DNA of 64,000 nucleotides from Cladorhizidae sp. MBARI D1340-BT2 (Eukaryota; Porifera; Demospongiae; Poecilosclerida; Cladorhizidae), in contig JAQNBH010000009.1 of NCBI GenBank assembly GCA_028752905.1, forward strand, positions 43,158,509 to 43,222,508, in the 5' to 3' direction. A program made the translations under genes and the position numbers. Of the stretch, positions 13,583 to 26,261 are shown in pieces (within the stretch, counting starts at the first letter, position 1; each line of letters starts with the position of its first letter). The notes under the pieces were generated by a model. It saw nothing but the letters and a program-made list of their open reading frames with translations, did no database searches and was not told the DNA's origin.

Positions 13583-14065
13583 GATTGTGTGACAGGATGG
13601 TTTGCTAGGGCTAGGCTAAACAAGTGACTGGCTGCCTCGCCTTATGAAAAGAAAGGGAGCACTAACCTGACCACTCTTCTGGTCCTAACTCCACCAGTGG
13701 TCCCACAACCGCCACACCTAAGGTCTAGCTAGGCAGCTAGCTGTGAACTACTACGCCCGAGGACCACCAAGCTACCCCCTCACCGCACTAAATTCAACTG
13801 GTATCTACGATTTAACAACCACTACCAATTCCTCATCTCCGTATATATTAGGTGCGGTGTTGTCATGATTATATAACCAATAGCAAACCACATCAACAAT
13901 ACATAATGGCCAGGCATATGGCAAAAAAAACCAGGTATTAGTAAGTGATTGAGAAGAAAGACTTGACTTGTGTACAGCAAGTGTGAATTAGTATGCATGG
14001 ACAGAAGGCATGCATGGACAGAAGGCACACCACAGATTCAAAGAGAAGACTGAAATGGAATCACG
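13583..14065. promoter_or_regulatory. Upstream region of the RasGAP gene
   Basis: About 480 bp of unique DNA between the RasGAP start codon and the candidate terminal exon at 14066. No TATA or other firm element was identified. Confidence 0.3.
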
Positions 14066-14117
14066 TCACAGTTCTATCTCTCCTGTATTCAGCCCTTCAA
14101 TAACAGCCAGCATCTTC
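14066..14117 (-). CDS. Candidate terminal exon of an unidentified gene
   Basis: After a good acceptor (TTCTTACAG) the minus strand reads KMLAVIEGLNTGEIEL and then a stop, with one base carried in from a previous exon. The peptide looks coding, but no preceding exon in the matching phase was found between 14.1 and 15.5 kb. It would be the 3' end of a gene lying just upstream of the RasGAP start. The family is not recognised. Confidence 0.3.
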
Positions 14118-14975
14118 CTGTAAGAACACATAGATTTTAAAGAGAACACATCAAAATAAGCAATGAAAATGATCTTGAGCATGTAAGACCCTTTCCTAGT
14201 TTGTGGTTTGTAAAGAACGGATTTGACTGACAAGACATTTTGCTCAGAGTCCTATTGGAGAAGGGGATGCTGATATCAACTGCTTGGTAGTTTTACATTG
14301 GTTGTTGAAACAGAGTCACCTAAAATTATCGCAGATGAAAATTAATAAAGCGAAAGTGGATTATTGCCTATTCTTTAAGCTCAGAACAAAATGCTCATGT
14401 CAACAACAATAATAAAGAGGCAGTTGGGCGGGGGGAGGGGTTAAGGGTAGTATATTTGTTTGTTTTATATTTTTAATATTGTAGTATATTTTTCCTGCTG
14501 GTTCTCCACTTCTATTAATTCTACTGCAATATTCAATGCATTTATGTGCACTATAGTATTTAGGGTAGATGTAATGCACATCATGTGAGAAAATGACTGT
14601 TGTTGCTATTTGGGACTATTTGTAGATCCATGCAGATAAATACATCAATTAGTGTTCAATTAATTTGTGGAATGACCACCTTTCAAATTGGTAGCCTTCC
14701 TTGGTTGGCAGTAATTTACAGCTTCAAAGTTCTGTGTGAAGCTGTGGAGATCTCCATATATGGAGCTAATTGACTCTTCAACACCACTTCCTTTGTTATA
14801 GACTGCCAGAAATAGCTGGACTGTAGTCTGACTTACCCCAGGGACCAGGATGCAATGGGCTAACCATTTGCAGCAGTGACATTTAGCAGTGTATTTTTTG
14901 TCCACCAGCTAGGTCGTGCCATCAGTGGATAACTGTGGCAGCGAGGTATATCAGGGAGAACTTCCCTATATTACA

Positions 14976-15047
14976 ATGACAGAATGCGATGCTGAAGACT
15001 CGAGTCTTAGTAGTACTACACCTGATGAAGGCTTGAGCATCTATCGA
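14976..15047 (+). CDS. Candidate 5' exon, acidic Ser/Thr-rich peptide
   Basis: An ATG followed by 24 open codons (MTECDAEDSSLSSTTPDEG and five more residues) ends exactly at a strong donor (CGA then GTAAGT). No downstream exon was linked, so this is a possible first or internal exon only. The product is not recognised. Confidence 0.22.
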
Positions 15048-15554
15048 GTAAGTTGATTATCGAGAAGTCATTGTAGCTACTGAGAGTTCATTGAAACTCC
15101 CTATAATTATTGGTTTGAACCACTTTTAAAGATGTTGGATGGCTAACACTTCTAGTGTGCCTTGAACCCTTCACTAAAAAAAGCATATAAAAACTGTAAA
15201 AGAATCTTTGAAATTCATCTTCAAGATCATCTATCTATCTATTTCTGGGTTTCTTCTTCTTGTGTACACTAGATCCACTCAAAACAGTTTTAGTACCAGA
15301 AGACTTCTACCTCTCCAATGCAAGTCCACAACTGCTGTGAGTAAGGGTTGTCAGGCAGGTAAGCTCGTTGATGCAACGAAACTGTGCTAAGCAGCTGAAT
15401 TTGAAAGAACTGAGTAGTCGGTCAAGAAACTTAAGTCAAAGATAACAACACACATTCAGCAATATAAGTGTGGCACTTTGGCAATAAACATCATATGGCA
15501 TAGAATAACATCTACTGTTAGGTTAGTTCTGGAGTTCTCCTTAACCACTGTTAC

Positions 15555-16808
15555 CAAATCTGCTTTAGCTAATCCTCTGCCAAGTCTGCTATAGCTAGTC
15601 CTCTGCCAAGTCTGCTGTAGCTAATCCTCTGCCAAGTCTGCTGTAGCTAATCCTCTGCCAAGGGACTGACCAAGTCTGCTGTAGCTAGTCCTCTGCCAAG
15701 GGACTGACCAAGTCTGCTGTAGCTAATCCTCTGCCAAGGGGCTGACCAAGTCTGCTGTAGCTAGTCCTCTGCCAAGGGACTGACCAAGTCTGCTGTAGCT
15801 AGTCCTCTGCCAAGGGACTGACTTAGTCTGCTGTAGCTAATCCTCTGCCAAGGGGCTGACCAAGTCTGCTGTAGCTAGTCCTCTGCCAAGGGACTGACCA
15901 AGTCTGCTGTAGCTAATCCTCTGCCAAGGGGCTGACCAAGTCTGCTGTAGCTAGTCCTCTGCCAAGGGACTGACTTAGTCTGCTGTAGCTAATCCTCTGC
16001 CAAGGGACTGACCAAGTCTGCTGTAGCTAATCCTCTGCCAAGTCTGCTGTAGCTAGTCCTCTGCCAAGGGACTGACCAAGTCTGCTGTAGCTAGTCCTCT
16101 GCCAAGGGACTGACCAAGTCTGCTGTATCCTCTGCCAAGGGACTGACCAAGTCTGCTGTAGCTAATCCTCTGCCAAGGGGCTGACCAAGTCTGCTGTAGC
16201 TAGTCCTCTGCCAAGGGACTGACTTAGTCTGCTGTAGCTAATCCTCTGCCAAGGGGCTGACCAAGTCTGCTGTAGCTAATCCTCTGCCAAGTCTGCTGTA
16301 GCTAATCCTCTGCCAAGGGGCTGACCAAGTCTGCTGTAGCTAATCCTCTGCCAAGGGGCTGACCAAGTCTGCTGTAGCTGGTCCTCTGCCAAGGGGCTGA
16401 CCAAGTCTGCTGTAGCTAGTCCTCTGCCAAGGGACTGACCAAGTCTGCTGTAGCTAATCCTCTGCCAAGGGACTGACCAAGTCTGCTGTAGCTAGTCCTC
16501 TGCCAAGGGGCCGACCAAGTCTGCTGTAGCTAGTCCTCTGCCAAGGGACTGACCAAGTCTGCTGTAGCTAATCCTCTGCCAAGGGGCTGACCAAGTCTGC
16601 TGTAGCTAGTCCTCTGCCAAGGGACTGACCAAGTCTGCTGTAGCTAATCCTCTGCCAAGTCTGCTGTAGCTAATCCTCTGCCAAGGGGCTGACCAAGTCT
16701 GCTGTAGCTAGTCCTCTGCCAAGGGACTGACCAAGTCTGCTGTAGCTAGTCCTCTGCCAAGGGACTGACCAAGTCTGCTGTAGCTAGTCCTCTGCCAAGG
16801 GGCTGACC
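15555..16808. repeat. 38-bp minisatellite, about 35 copies
   Basis: The unit begins GCCAAGGGACTGACCAAGTC; a 26-bp form lacking GGGACTGACCAA is mixed in. Confidence 0.93.
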
Positions 16809-17139
16809 CTAATAACAAGAATCACATGTGTAGTGTTCAACAAGAAGATATATGGGTTGGAAAAAATGTTCAAAAGGTATCACCAAGATTGAAGTCTTTG
16901 TTCTCCCCTGCCATATGGCTGTAGGAGCCTGTAAAAGAACAACAACAACAACAAATGACTACAAACCTGAACAACAATGTGTTTTTGAACATTTAACTTG
17001 TCAAAAAAGAAAAGAGGATACCCATGTCGTTAGACCTCAATAGAAGACCCTTTACCATTAAAAATTATGTGTGTGTGTGTGTGTATGTATATATACATAC
17101 CCTATATTATGCCGTAGAAGCAAAATTCTAAGCTCAATT

Positions 17140-17610
17140 TCTAATTATGCGTCTTTGATAATGTCTATAATTTCAATTTTTGCATTTGGTTTGTCTATCG
17201 TCCCTTTCCATTCTTATCAAGTCATATATTATGGCTGTTGCTACAGGGGGCTTCATTCTCCTACTTCGATAGACCAGCATCAAAGAATACGGACTTCTTG
17301 AATCAGTGAAGTAGCTACTATGGCTTCAGAATGCGACAATCCTCATGACAGGTAGCTATAGTGTAGCCTACTCTACCCTAGCTAGATTCTGTACTGTAAC
17401 TGTACAACTCACCGACAGAAAATCTTGAAGCTTAGCTCAGCCACCAGAGAAATCTCTTTGGGTGAAGTAGTTATATAGGCCAACTCAATTTACCTAACCA
17501 CTGCTGCGACAGAACGTATTATTCTAAATATGCGTCATTTTCTAATTCTTGCATCATGTTACAATTATAGGTCACAGTAGATTGAATTTTTTCCATGACG
17601 CATAATTAGA
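17140..17610. mobile_element. MITE-like element with 14-bp terminal inverted repeats
   Basis: TCTAATTATGCGTC at 17140-17153 is matched perfectly and inversely by GACGCATAATTAGA at 17597-17610. The interior is AT-rich with no coding. A related ATATGCGTCATTTTC occurs inside near 17528. Confidence 0.5.
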
Positions 17611-18315
17611 GCTTTTATGATACTTCCTTCCCCCCCCCCCCCCCCACCCTTACAAAATCATAATGATTGGTGTATAGGATTTTAAAATGGTCACTTTTGT
17701 CTAATTTAGGATTGGTATGCTTGGGTTTAAATACTGAAATAGTTCTTTTGATGAAGGCTTAGTTATCTTCAACCTAACCAACAGGCATATAATTCTGTAA
17801 CTTTACACTGCATAGTATTGTAAACATAGCAATTCATACTTGCTCAAGTTCACTGAAAAATCAGAATTGTGATTTCAAATTTCCTGGATAGAGGGAGGAG
17901 GAGGAGGAGTGGTGGTGGTTGGGTTATTCTAGAGTACCTCTGTCCTCCCCTCTGTATGAAGCATAGTATATCATACAGAGGGAAGACTTTTGTTTTATAT
18001 AGGATCGACTTGAAAGGAAACAGGACTGTGCCCATGTAGACCAACCATTCAAACATTGGTTTTCAAATGATAAAGGGATATCTAACTAGTGGTCATTATT
18101 GTGTATGGTAAAGGGTTATTGGACTCTTCTTGTACACTTTTGTGTTAAAAAACTTTTGTCCTGTTTCTAGTTGTTTTGTTTGTTTGTTTGTTTGTTGTTA
18201 TTTCCACAGCAGCTACCGCTAGAGCAGTCAGTCAGCTGTGAATGTTGAGAGGTTATTTTCATACTTCTTGCTGCTGTACACTACACAACTAGCACATTTC
18301 ATAGCCTCCATGGCT

Positions 18316-20475
18316 TGTTAATTGCTTAGTAAGCCACTGTGCACTGGACCATCTACAGCCTCCTTCAATGAGTGCTGTTTGTTAGTAGTCAGCCACTGTG
18401 CACTGGACCAGCTCCTTCAATGAGTGCTGTTTGTTAGTAGTCAGCCAGTGCACTGGACCAGCTCCTTCAATGAGTGCTGTTTGTTAGTAGTCAGGCACTG
18501 TGCACTGGACCAGCTCCTTCAATGAGTGCTGTTTGTATAGTAGTCAGCCAGTGCACTGGACCAGCTCCTTCAATGAGTGCTGTTTGTTAGTAGTCAGGCA
18601 CTGTGCACTGGACCAGCTCCTTCAATGAGTGCTGTTTGTTAGTAGTCAGCCAGTGCACTGCACCAGCTCCTTCAATGAGTACTGTTTGTTAGAAGTCAGC
18701 CAGTGCACTGGACAATCTATAGCCTCCTTCAATGAGTGCTGTTTGTTAGTAGTCAGCCACTGTGCACTGGACCAGCTCCTTCAATGAGTGCTGTTTGTTA
18801 GTAGTCAGCCACTGTGCACTGGACCAGCTCCTTCAATGAGTGGTGTTTGTTAGTAGTCAGGCAGTGCACTGGACCAGCTCCTTCAATGAGTGGCGTTTGT
18901 TAGTAGTCAGCCACTGTGCATTGTACCAGCTCCTTCAATGAGTGGTGTTTGTTAGTAGTCAGCCACTGTGCACTGCACCAGCTCCTTCAATGAGTGGTGT
19001 TTGTTAGTAGTCAGCCACTGTGCACTGGACCAGCTCCTTCAATGAGTGGTGTTTGTTAGTAGTCAGCCACTGTGCACTGGACCAGCTCCTTCAATGAGTG
19101 CTGTTTGTTAGTAGTCAGACAGTGCACTGGACCAGCTCCTTCAATGAGTGCTGTTTGTTAGTAGTCAGCCACTGTGCACTGGGACAGCCTCCTTCAATGA
19201 GTGGTGTTTGTTAGTAGTCAGCCACTGTGCACTGGACCAGCTACAGCCTCCTTCAATGAGTGCTGTTTGTTAGTAGTCAGCCACTGTGCACTGGACCAGC
19301 TCCTTCAATGAGTGGTGTTTGTTAGTAGTCAGGCACTGTGCACTGGACCAGCTCCTTCAATGAGTGCTGTTTGTTAGTAGTCAGCCAGTGCACTGGACCA
19401 GCTCCTTCAATGAGTGCTGTTTGTTAGTAGTCAGCCATGTGCCTGGACCAGCTACAGCCTCCTTCAATGAGTACTGTTTGTTAGTAGTCAGCCACTGTGC
19501 ACTGGACCAGCTCCTTCAATGAGTGCTGTTTGTTAGTAGTCAGTCACTGTGCACTGGACCAGCTCCTTCAATGAGTGCTGTTTGTTAGTAGTAGCCAGTG
19601 CACTGGACCAGCTCCTTCAATGAGTGGTGTTTGTTAGTAGTCAGGCAGTGCACTGGACCAGCTCCTTCAATGAGTGGCGTTTGTTAGTAGTCAGCCACTG
19701 TGCATTGTACCAGCTCCTTCAATGAGTGGTGTTTGTTAGTAGTCAGCCACTGTGCACTGCACCAGCTCCTTCAATGAGTGGTGTTTGTTAGTAGTCAGCC
19801 ACTGTGCACTGGACCAGCTCCTTCAATGAGTGGTGTTTGTTAGTAGTCAGCCACTGTGCACTGGACCAGCTCCTTCAATGAGTGCTGTTTGTTAGTAGTC
19901 AGACAGTGCACTGGACCAGCTCCTTCAATGAGTGCTGTTTGTTAGTAGTCAGCCACTGTGCACTGGGACAGCCTCCTTCAATGAGTGGTGTTTGTTAGTA
20001 GTCAGCCACTGTGCACTGGACCAGCTACAGCCTCCTTCAATGAGTGCTGTTTGTTAGTAGTCAGCCACTGTGCACTGGACCAGCTCCTTCAATGAGTGGT
20101 GTTTGTTAGTAGTCAGCCACTGTGCACTGGACCAGCTCCTTCAATGAGTGCTGTTTGTTAGTAGTCAGCCAGTGCACTGGACCAGCTCCTTCAATGAGTG
20201 CGTAGTCAGCCAGTGCACTGGACCAGCTCCTTCAATGAGTACTGTTTGTTAGTAGTCAGCCAGTGCACTGGACCAGCTCCTTCAATGAGTGCTGTTTGTT
20301 AGTAGTCAGCCAGTGCACTGGACCAGCTCCTTCAATGAGTGCTGTTTGTTAGTAGTCAGCCAGTGCACTGGACCAGCTCCTTCAATGAGTGCTGTTTGTT
20401 AGTAGTCAGCCAGTGCAGCTCCTTCAATGAGTGCTGTTTGTTAGTAGTCAGCCAGTGCACTGGACCAGCTTCAGC
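18316..20475. repeat. 49-52-bp minisatellite, about 42 copies
   Basis: The unit contains GCACTGGACCAGCTCCTTCA and TGTTTGTTAGTAGTC. A block near 18841-19325 is repeated at an offset of 784 bp. From 20490 to 21020 nothing is recognised. Confidence 0.93.
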
Positions 20476-21024
20476 CTCCTTCAGCATTGATGCAGAGAAG
20501 AGCAAAAACTCCAGCATGGTGCCACCTTTTAAACTCTGTGTAATTGGCGAGCACAGCGAGCTCCCAGTGCCTGGGGAGTTGGATTGAAAACTTGGTATTG
20601 CCACACGCGGCATATCTATGTATGTATGCACTGTACATTCACCCATAGGAAATATGAATGGGTGGCCTACATTAAATAAAGTGGGAGTATGTAAACTAGG
20701 AATGGCTGTCATAGTGAAGAGAGAGAGATCAAGAAAAAGGCAGCAGATTCCAAGCTAGCTAGAGAAAACTTGCCTCACAGCGAAGTGAGAATGGGCTGCA
20801 TGGCTAATACACAGGTGACAGGAAGGGATGGTGGAGTTTCATTCTGACCTAGCCTCTCAATCATCAACACGCTCTAGCTATGGACGGGTTTGCTAAACAG
20901 GAAATGATGTCACCGTCAATCTATAAAATATCTGAGCTGGTTCTCGTCCCAACCTTGTATATAGGAATCTATAAGGAAATATATTCATATATACAACTTC
21001 TCTTATCACAATCCAAGCAATCCA

Positions 21025-22915
21025 AATATGATGGACATCAATAATGTACAGACCAGTGTATAGTATCAGGCCTGCAGCTATGCTAGGGCTAGGACAATGC
21101 CTAGAGCAATACAATATGATGGACATCAATAATGTACAGACCAGTGTATAGTATCAGGCCTGCAGCTATGCTAGGGCTAGGACAATGGCTAGAGCAATCC
21201 AATACGATGGACATCAATAATATCAATAATGTACAGACCAGTGTATAGTATCAGGCCTGCAGCTATGCTAGGGCTAGGACAATGGCTAGAGCAATACAAT
21301 ATGATGGACATCAATAATGTACAGACCAGTGTACAGTATCAGGCCTGGGGCTAGGACAATGGCTAGAGCAATACAATACGATGGACATCAATAATATCAA
21401 TAATGTACAGACCAGTGTATAGTATCAGGCCTGCAGCTATGCTAGGGCTAGGACAATGGCTAGAGCAATACAATATGATGAACATCAATAATGTACAGAC
21501 CAGTGTATAGTATCAGGCCTGCAGCTATGCTAGGGCTAGGACAATGGCTAGAGCAATACAATATGATGGACATCAATAATGTACAGACCAGTGTACAGTA
21601 TCAGGCCTGGGGCTAGGACAATGGCTAGAGCAATACAATATGATGGACATCAATAATGTACAGACCAGTGTATAGCATCAGGCCTGCAGCTATGCTAGGG
21701 CTAGGACAATGGCTAGAGCAATACAATATGATGGACATCAATTGTACAGACCAGTGTATAGCATCAGGCCTGCAGCTATGCTAGGGCTAGGACAATGGCT
21801 AGAGTAATACAATATGATGGGCATAAATAATGTACAGACCAGTATACAGTATCAGGCCTGCAGCTATGCTAGGGCTAGGACAATGGCTAGAGCAATACAA
21901 TATGATGGACATCAATAATGTACAGATCAGTGTATAGTATCAGGCCTGCAGCTATGCTAGGGCTAGGACAATGGCTAGAGCAATACAATATGATGGACAT
22001 CAATAATGTACAGACCAGTGTATAATATCAGGCCTGCAGCTATGCTAGGGCTAGTACAATGGCTAGAGCAATACAATATGATGAACATCAATAATGTACA
22101 GACCAGTGTATAGTATCAGGCCTGCAGCTATGCTAGGGCTAGGACAATGGCTAGAGCAATACAATATGATGGACATCAATAATGTACAGACCAGTGTACA
22201 GTATCAGGCCTGGGGCTAGGACAATGGCTAGAGCAATACAATATGATGGACATCAATAATGTACAGACCAGTGTATAGCATCAGGCCTGCAGCTATGCTA
22301 GGGCTAGGACAATGGCTAGAGCAATACAATATGATGGACATCAATTGTACAGACCAGTGTATAGCATCAGGCCTGCAGCTATGCTAGGGCTAGGACAATG
22401 GCTAGAGTAATACAATATGATGGGCATCAATAATGTACAGACCAGTATACAGTATCAGGCCTGCAGCTATGCTAGGGCTAGGACAATGGCTAGAGCAATA
22501 CAATATGATGGACATCAATAATGTACAGACCAGCTATGCTAGGGCTAGTACAATGGCTAGAGCAATACAATATGATGGACATTAATAATGTACAGACCAG
22601 TGTATAGTAGCAGGCCTGCAGCTATGCTAGGGCTAGGACAATGGCTAGAGCAATACAATACGATGGACATCAATAATGTACAGACCAGTGTATAGTATCA
22701 GGCCTGCAGCTAGCTAGGACAATGCCTAGAGCAATACAATATGATGGACATCAATAATGTACAGACCAGTGTATAGTATCAGGCCTGCAGCTATGCTAGG
22801 GCTAGGACAATGCCTAGAGCAATACAATATGATGGACATCAATAATGTACAGACCAGTGTATAGTATCAGGCCTGCAGCTATGCTGGGGCTAGTACAATG
22901 GCTAGAGCAATATCA
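21025..22915. repeat. 88-bp minisatellite, about 21 copies
   Basis: The unit includes GATGGACATCAATAATGTAC and CTATGCTAGGGCTAGGACA. A multi-unit block recurs at an offset of 602 bp. The unique DNA from 22915 to 23395 shows no gene. Confidence 0.93.
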
Positions 22916-23399
22916 TCTAACAGTGCTAGGATCTCAAAGTAAAACAATTGATGTTTTTATTTATTCATTTTTAACCCTTTCCATTGCACCTTCACTCACC
23001 ACTCGGTGCTGTGTATTCATTACTAGCTATGGATGTAGTGAGTGCACATCATGTTTTGCACCTAGTGATAAATGCATGCACATTTGCATGAGCAAGGATT
23101 GCTGCACAAACATGCATACACACCCCCCACACCCACACACACAATGCACTTATATTCTTGAATCTAGAAAGAATTTTAACTTCTTTGTGGTAGTGCCAGA
23201 AATTAATAAATAAAATAAAATAAACCTCTTTTTATCATGAATAATTCATGAACTGCATTTTTCATCTTGCATATGTAAAAGTAGCCTGCCCTGAACCAGC
23301 TGAAGTGACTGAGACAGACTGTCCAGGTAGACTTCTTGCAAAACAAGTGTCCACAAATCTCAACTCTCTTCCCTGCCCAATAGCATATTTTAATGTTTT

Positions 23400-24440
23400 T
23401 GCAAGTCCTCAGAGAGATTAATTATCCTGACACTATAAGATCATCCACACTGGAGGACATGGGAGAAGTTGTCCTCAGAGAGATTAATTATCCTGACACT
23501 ATAGGATCATCCACATTGGTGGATAGGGGAGAAGTTGTCCTCAGAGAGATTAATTATCCTGACACTATAAGATCATCCACACTGGAGGACATGGGAGAAG
23601 TTGTCCTCAGAGAGATTAATTATCCTGACACTATAGGATCATCCACATTGGTGGATAGGGGAGAAGTTGTCCTCAGAGAGATTAATTATCCTGACACTAT
23701 AAGATCATCCACATTGGAGGACATGGGAGAAGTTGTCCTCAGAGAGATTAATTATCCTGACACTATAAGATCATCCACATTGGTGGACAGGGGAGAAGTT
23801 GTCCTCAGAGAGATTAATTATCCTGACACTATAAGATCATCCACATTGGTGGACAGGGGAGAAGTTGTCCTCAGAGAGATTAATTATCCTGACACTATAA
23901 GATCATCCACATTGGTGGACAGGGGAGAAGTTGTCCTCAGAGAGATTAATTATCCTGACACTATAAGATCATCCACATTGGTGGACAGGGGAGAAGTTGT
24001 CCTCAGAGAGATTAATTATCCTGACACTATAAGATCATCCACATTGGTGGACAGGGGAGAAGTTGTCCTCAGAGAGATTAATTATCCTGACACTATAAGA
24101 TCATCCATTGGAGGATAGGGGAGAAGTTGTCCTCAGAGAGATTAATTATCCTGACACTATAAGATCATCCATTGGAGGATAGGGGAGAAGTTGCCCTCAG
24201 AGAGATTAATTATCCTGACACTATAAGATCATCCATTGGAGGATAGGGGAGAAGTTGTCCTCAGAGAGATTAATTATCCTGACACTATAAGATCATCCAT
24301 TGGAGGATAGGGGAGAAGTTGCCCTCAGAGAGATTAATTATCCTGACACTATAAGATCATCCATTGGAGGACAGGGGAGAAGTTGTCCTCAGAGAGATTA
24401 ATTATCCTGACACTATAAGATCATCCACATTGGGGCCTTA
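23400..24440. repeat. 66-bp minisatellite, about 16 copies
   Basis: The unit starts CCTCAGAGAGATTAATTATC. Early units are exactly 66 bp and keep one frame open for 241 codons with a 22-residue period (LREINYPDTIRSSTL and on). Later 62-bp units break the frame. No splice or promoter context supports a gene. Confidence 0.93.
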
Positions 24441-24644
24441 AAAACATTCCCATCTACCTTGAGAAGAAATATTTATTCTAGACCAGACCTATAGCTCGTC
24501 AACATGTTGTCTTTGTGTGTGGTTTTTTGTTTTGTTCTTCAGCTGATAACTAACTCTATTAGAATATGACCACGAAATATCCTCAACCTCTGGCCTCCAA
24601 GAAGTAGTACTGCCAGGAGTATTATAAACAGTGACCAGCTCGGT

Positions 24645-25080
24645 TCACTTGGCAACAAGACAGTCTGGCTGCATGAGACTAGCAACAAGACAGTCTGGCT
24701 GCATGAGACTAGCGACAAGACAGTCTGGCTGCATGAGACTAGCGACAAGACAGTCTGGCTGCATGAGACTAGCAACAAGACAGTCTGGCTGCATGAGACT
24801 AGCAACAAGACAGTCTGGCTGCATGAGACTAGCAACAAGACAGTCTGGCTACATGAGACTAGCAACAAGACAGTCTGGCTGCATGAGACTAGCAACAAGA
24901 CACTCTGGCTACATGAGACTAGCAACAAGACAGTCTGGCTGCATGAGACTAGCAACAAGACAGTCTGGCTGCATGAGACTAGCAACAAGACAGTCTGGCT
25001 GCATGAGACTAGCAACAAGACAGTCTGGCTGCATGAGACTAGCAACAAGACAGTCTGGTTACATGAGACTAGCAACAAGC
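24645..25080. repeat. 30-bp minisatellite, about 14 copies
   Basis: The unit is exactly 30 bp (AGCAACAAGACAGTCTGGCT plus 10 bases) and leaves frames open on both strands. Repetitive peptides such as MRLATRQSGC are by-products. Confidence 0.93.
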
Positions 25081-25832
25081 AGCTATGGATATCAGTACTA
25101 ATTGTAGATTGTGTAATGGTGCAGATTGAACTGGTGTCTACAGCAGTTAATGAACCATTCACCAGCTGCTCCTCTGTAGAGGTGTTATTTTATTTTTATT
25201 TCTTTTCTGACAGAATATGGCCTCTGAAGAAGTGATTCAGGAGAGCATGCTAAAGCCCCCCCCCCCCCACCCCCCCACCCCAAAAAAGGTATTTATTAAA
25301 ACTCAGTGCAGTTCAGTCTGCACCATTACACAGTTATAATGTGTGTCACAGTCTCGGAAAACATGGACAGAATCTAGACAAGTCCAGAATTTGTGTGCTT
25401 TATGCCTCTTCATATGTACGACTTTTAGAGGAGAGTTAGTCGTATTTGCAACTCTCAGGTTTCATTGAAAAGAAAGTGTCATTTGATAATATCTTGTTAA
25501 TGTCATTGGAAGATAATTCATCAATAAGAACACACGAGTTATTATGCCTACATCTACAAAGAGGTCAGAAAAGAAGCATTGTCTGAATGCAGCTCTCGGA
25601 GATTTCCAGTAATTATCGGGGTTTTTTTCATGTGAAGTGTATCATGTGAGATCATTTTCTGCCCTTCATTGTCTAGAACATTATTCAATGACAAGAAGAG
25701 AGGCTGAGTGGATTAGTGTGATGCTCTTGATTTTCATTGTGAAAATGATTCATACTTTCACCAGAGAAATTTATTTAAGGAATACCAACTGGAGTCAGTT
25801 AAAGGTAAATAAGCTAATGTGCCACATACTTC

Positions 25833-26060
25833 AAGATTATTATGATTCATGAATGCACATTCAATTAAGTTAGCGTATCTCGAGTCCTGCTGCTCTCAAA
25901 AGAGACATGCTAACTGTCCACATTCACTGCCCCAACCCTGAAAGGTTATTATGATTCATGAATGCACATTCAATTAAGTTAGCGTACAGTGTCTCGAGTC
26001 CTGTAGCTCTCAAAAGAGACATGCTATATAACTGTCCACATTCACTGCCCCCACCGCTGA
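25833..26060. repeat. Tandem duplication of about 110 bp
   Basis: Two copies of a unit including ATTATGATTCATGAATGCAC and TCAAAAGAGACATGCTA. The preceding 25090-25830 is unique with no clear exon. Confidence 0.85.
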
Positions 26061-26261
26061 AATTCGATTCACCCCTAAAATGCCAAAATCCCATAAATTG
26101 TGATTGTGAAGACTAACTCTAGTCAACATCAATTGACCATGTGTTGACAACCATTAAGCTGCAAATCTTTAACACACACACACTGATGATCCACACACAC
26201 ACATACACACACACACTCACTCACACATACTCATACTTGGGCCAAAGATGGGTAAGGAGTT

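Noticed and set aside
14660..14905. 82-codon minus-strand frame with a donor-like GGGGTAAGTC inside
   Set aside because: No phase-compatible acceptor or partner exon and no recognised domain.
15208..15390. 60-codon frame with a signal-peptide-like start (MKFIFKIIYLSISGFLLLV)
   Set aside because: No splice, promoter or family support; AT-rich DNA gives such hydrophobic starts by chance.
17311..17352. Short ATG-led piece MASECDNPHD with donor-like GTAGCT
   Set aside because: Ten codons only, weak donor, no partner exon.
25217..25260. ATG-led piece MASEEVIQESMLK after a TTCTGACAG acceptor
   Set aside because: Runs into a C-homopolymer with no donor; too short to support.
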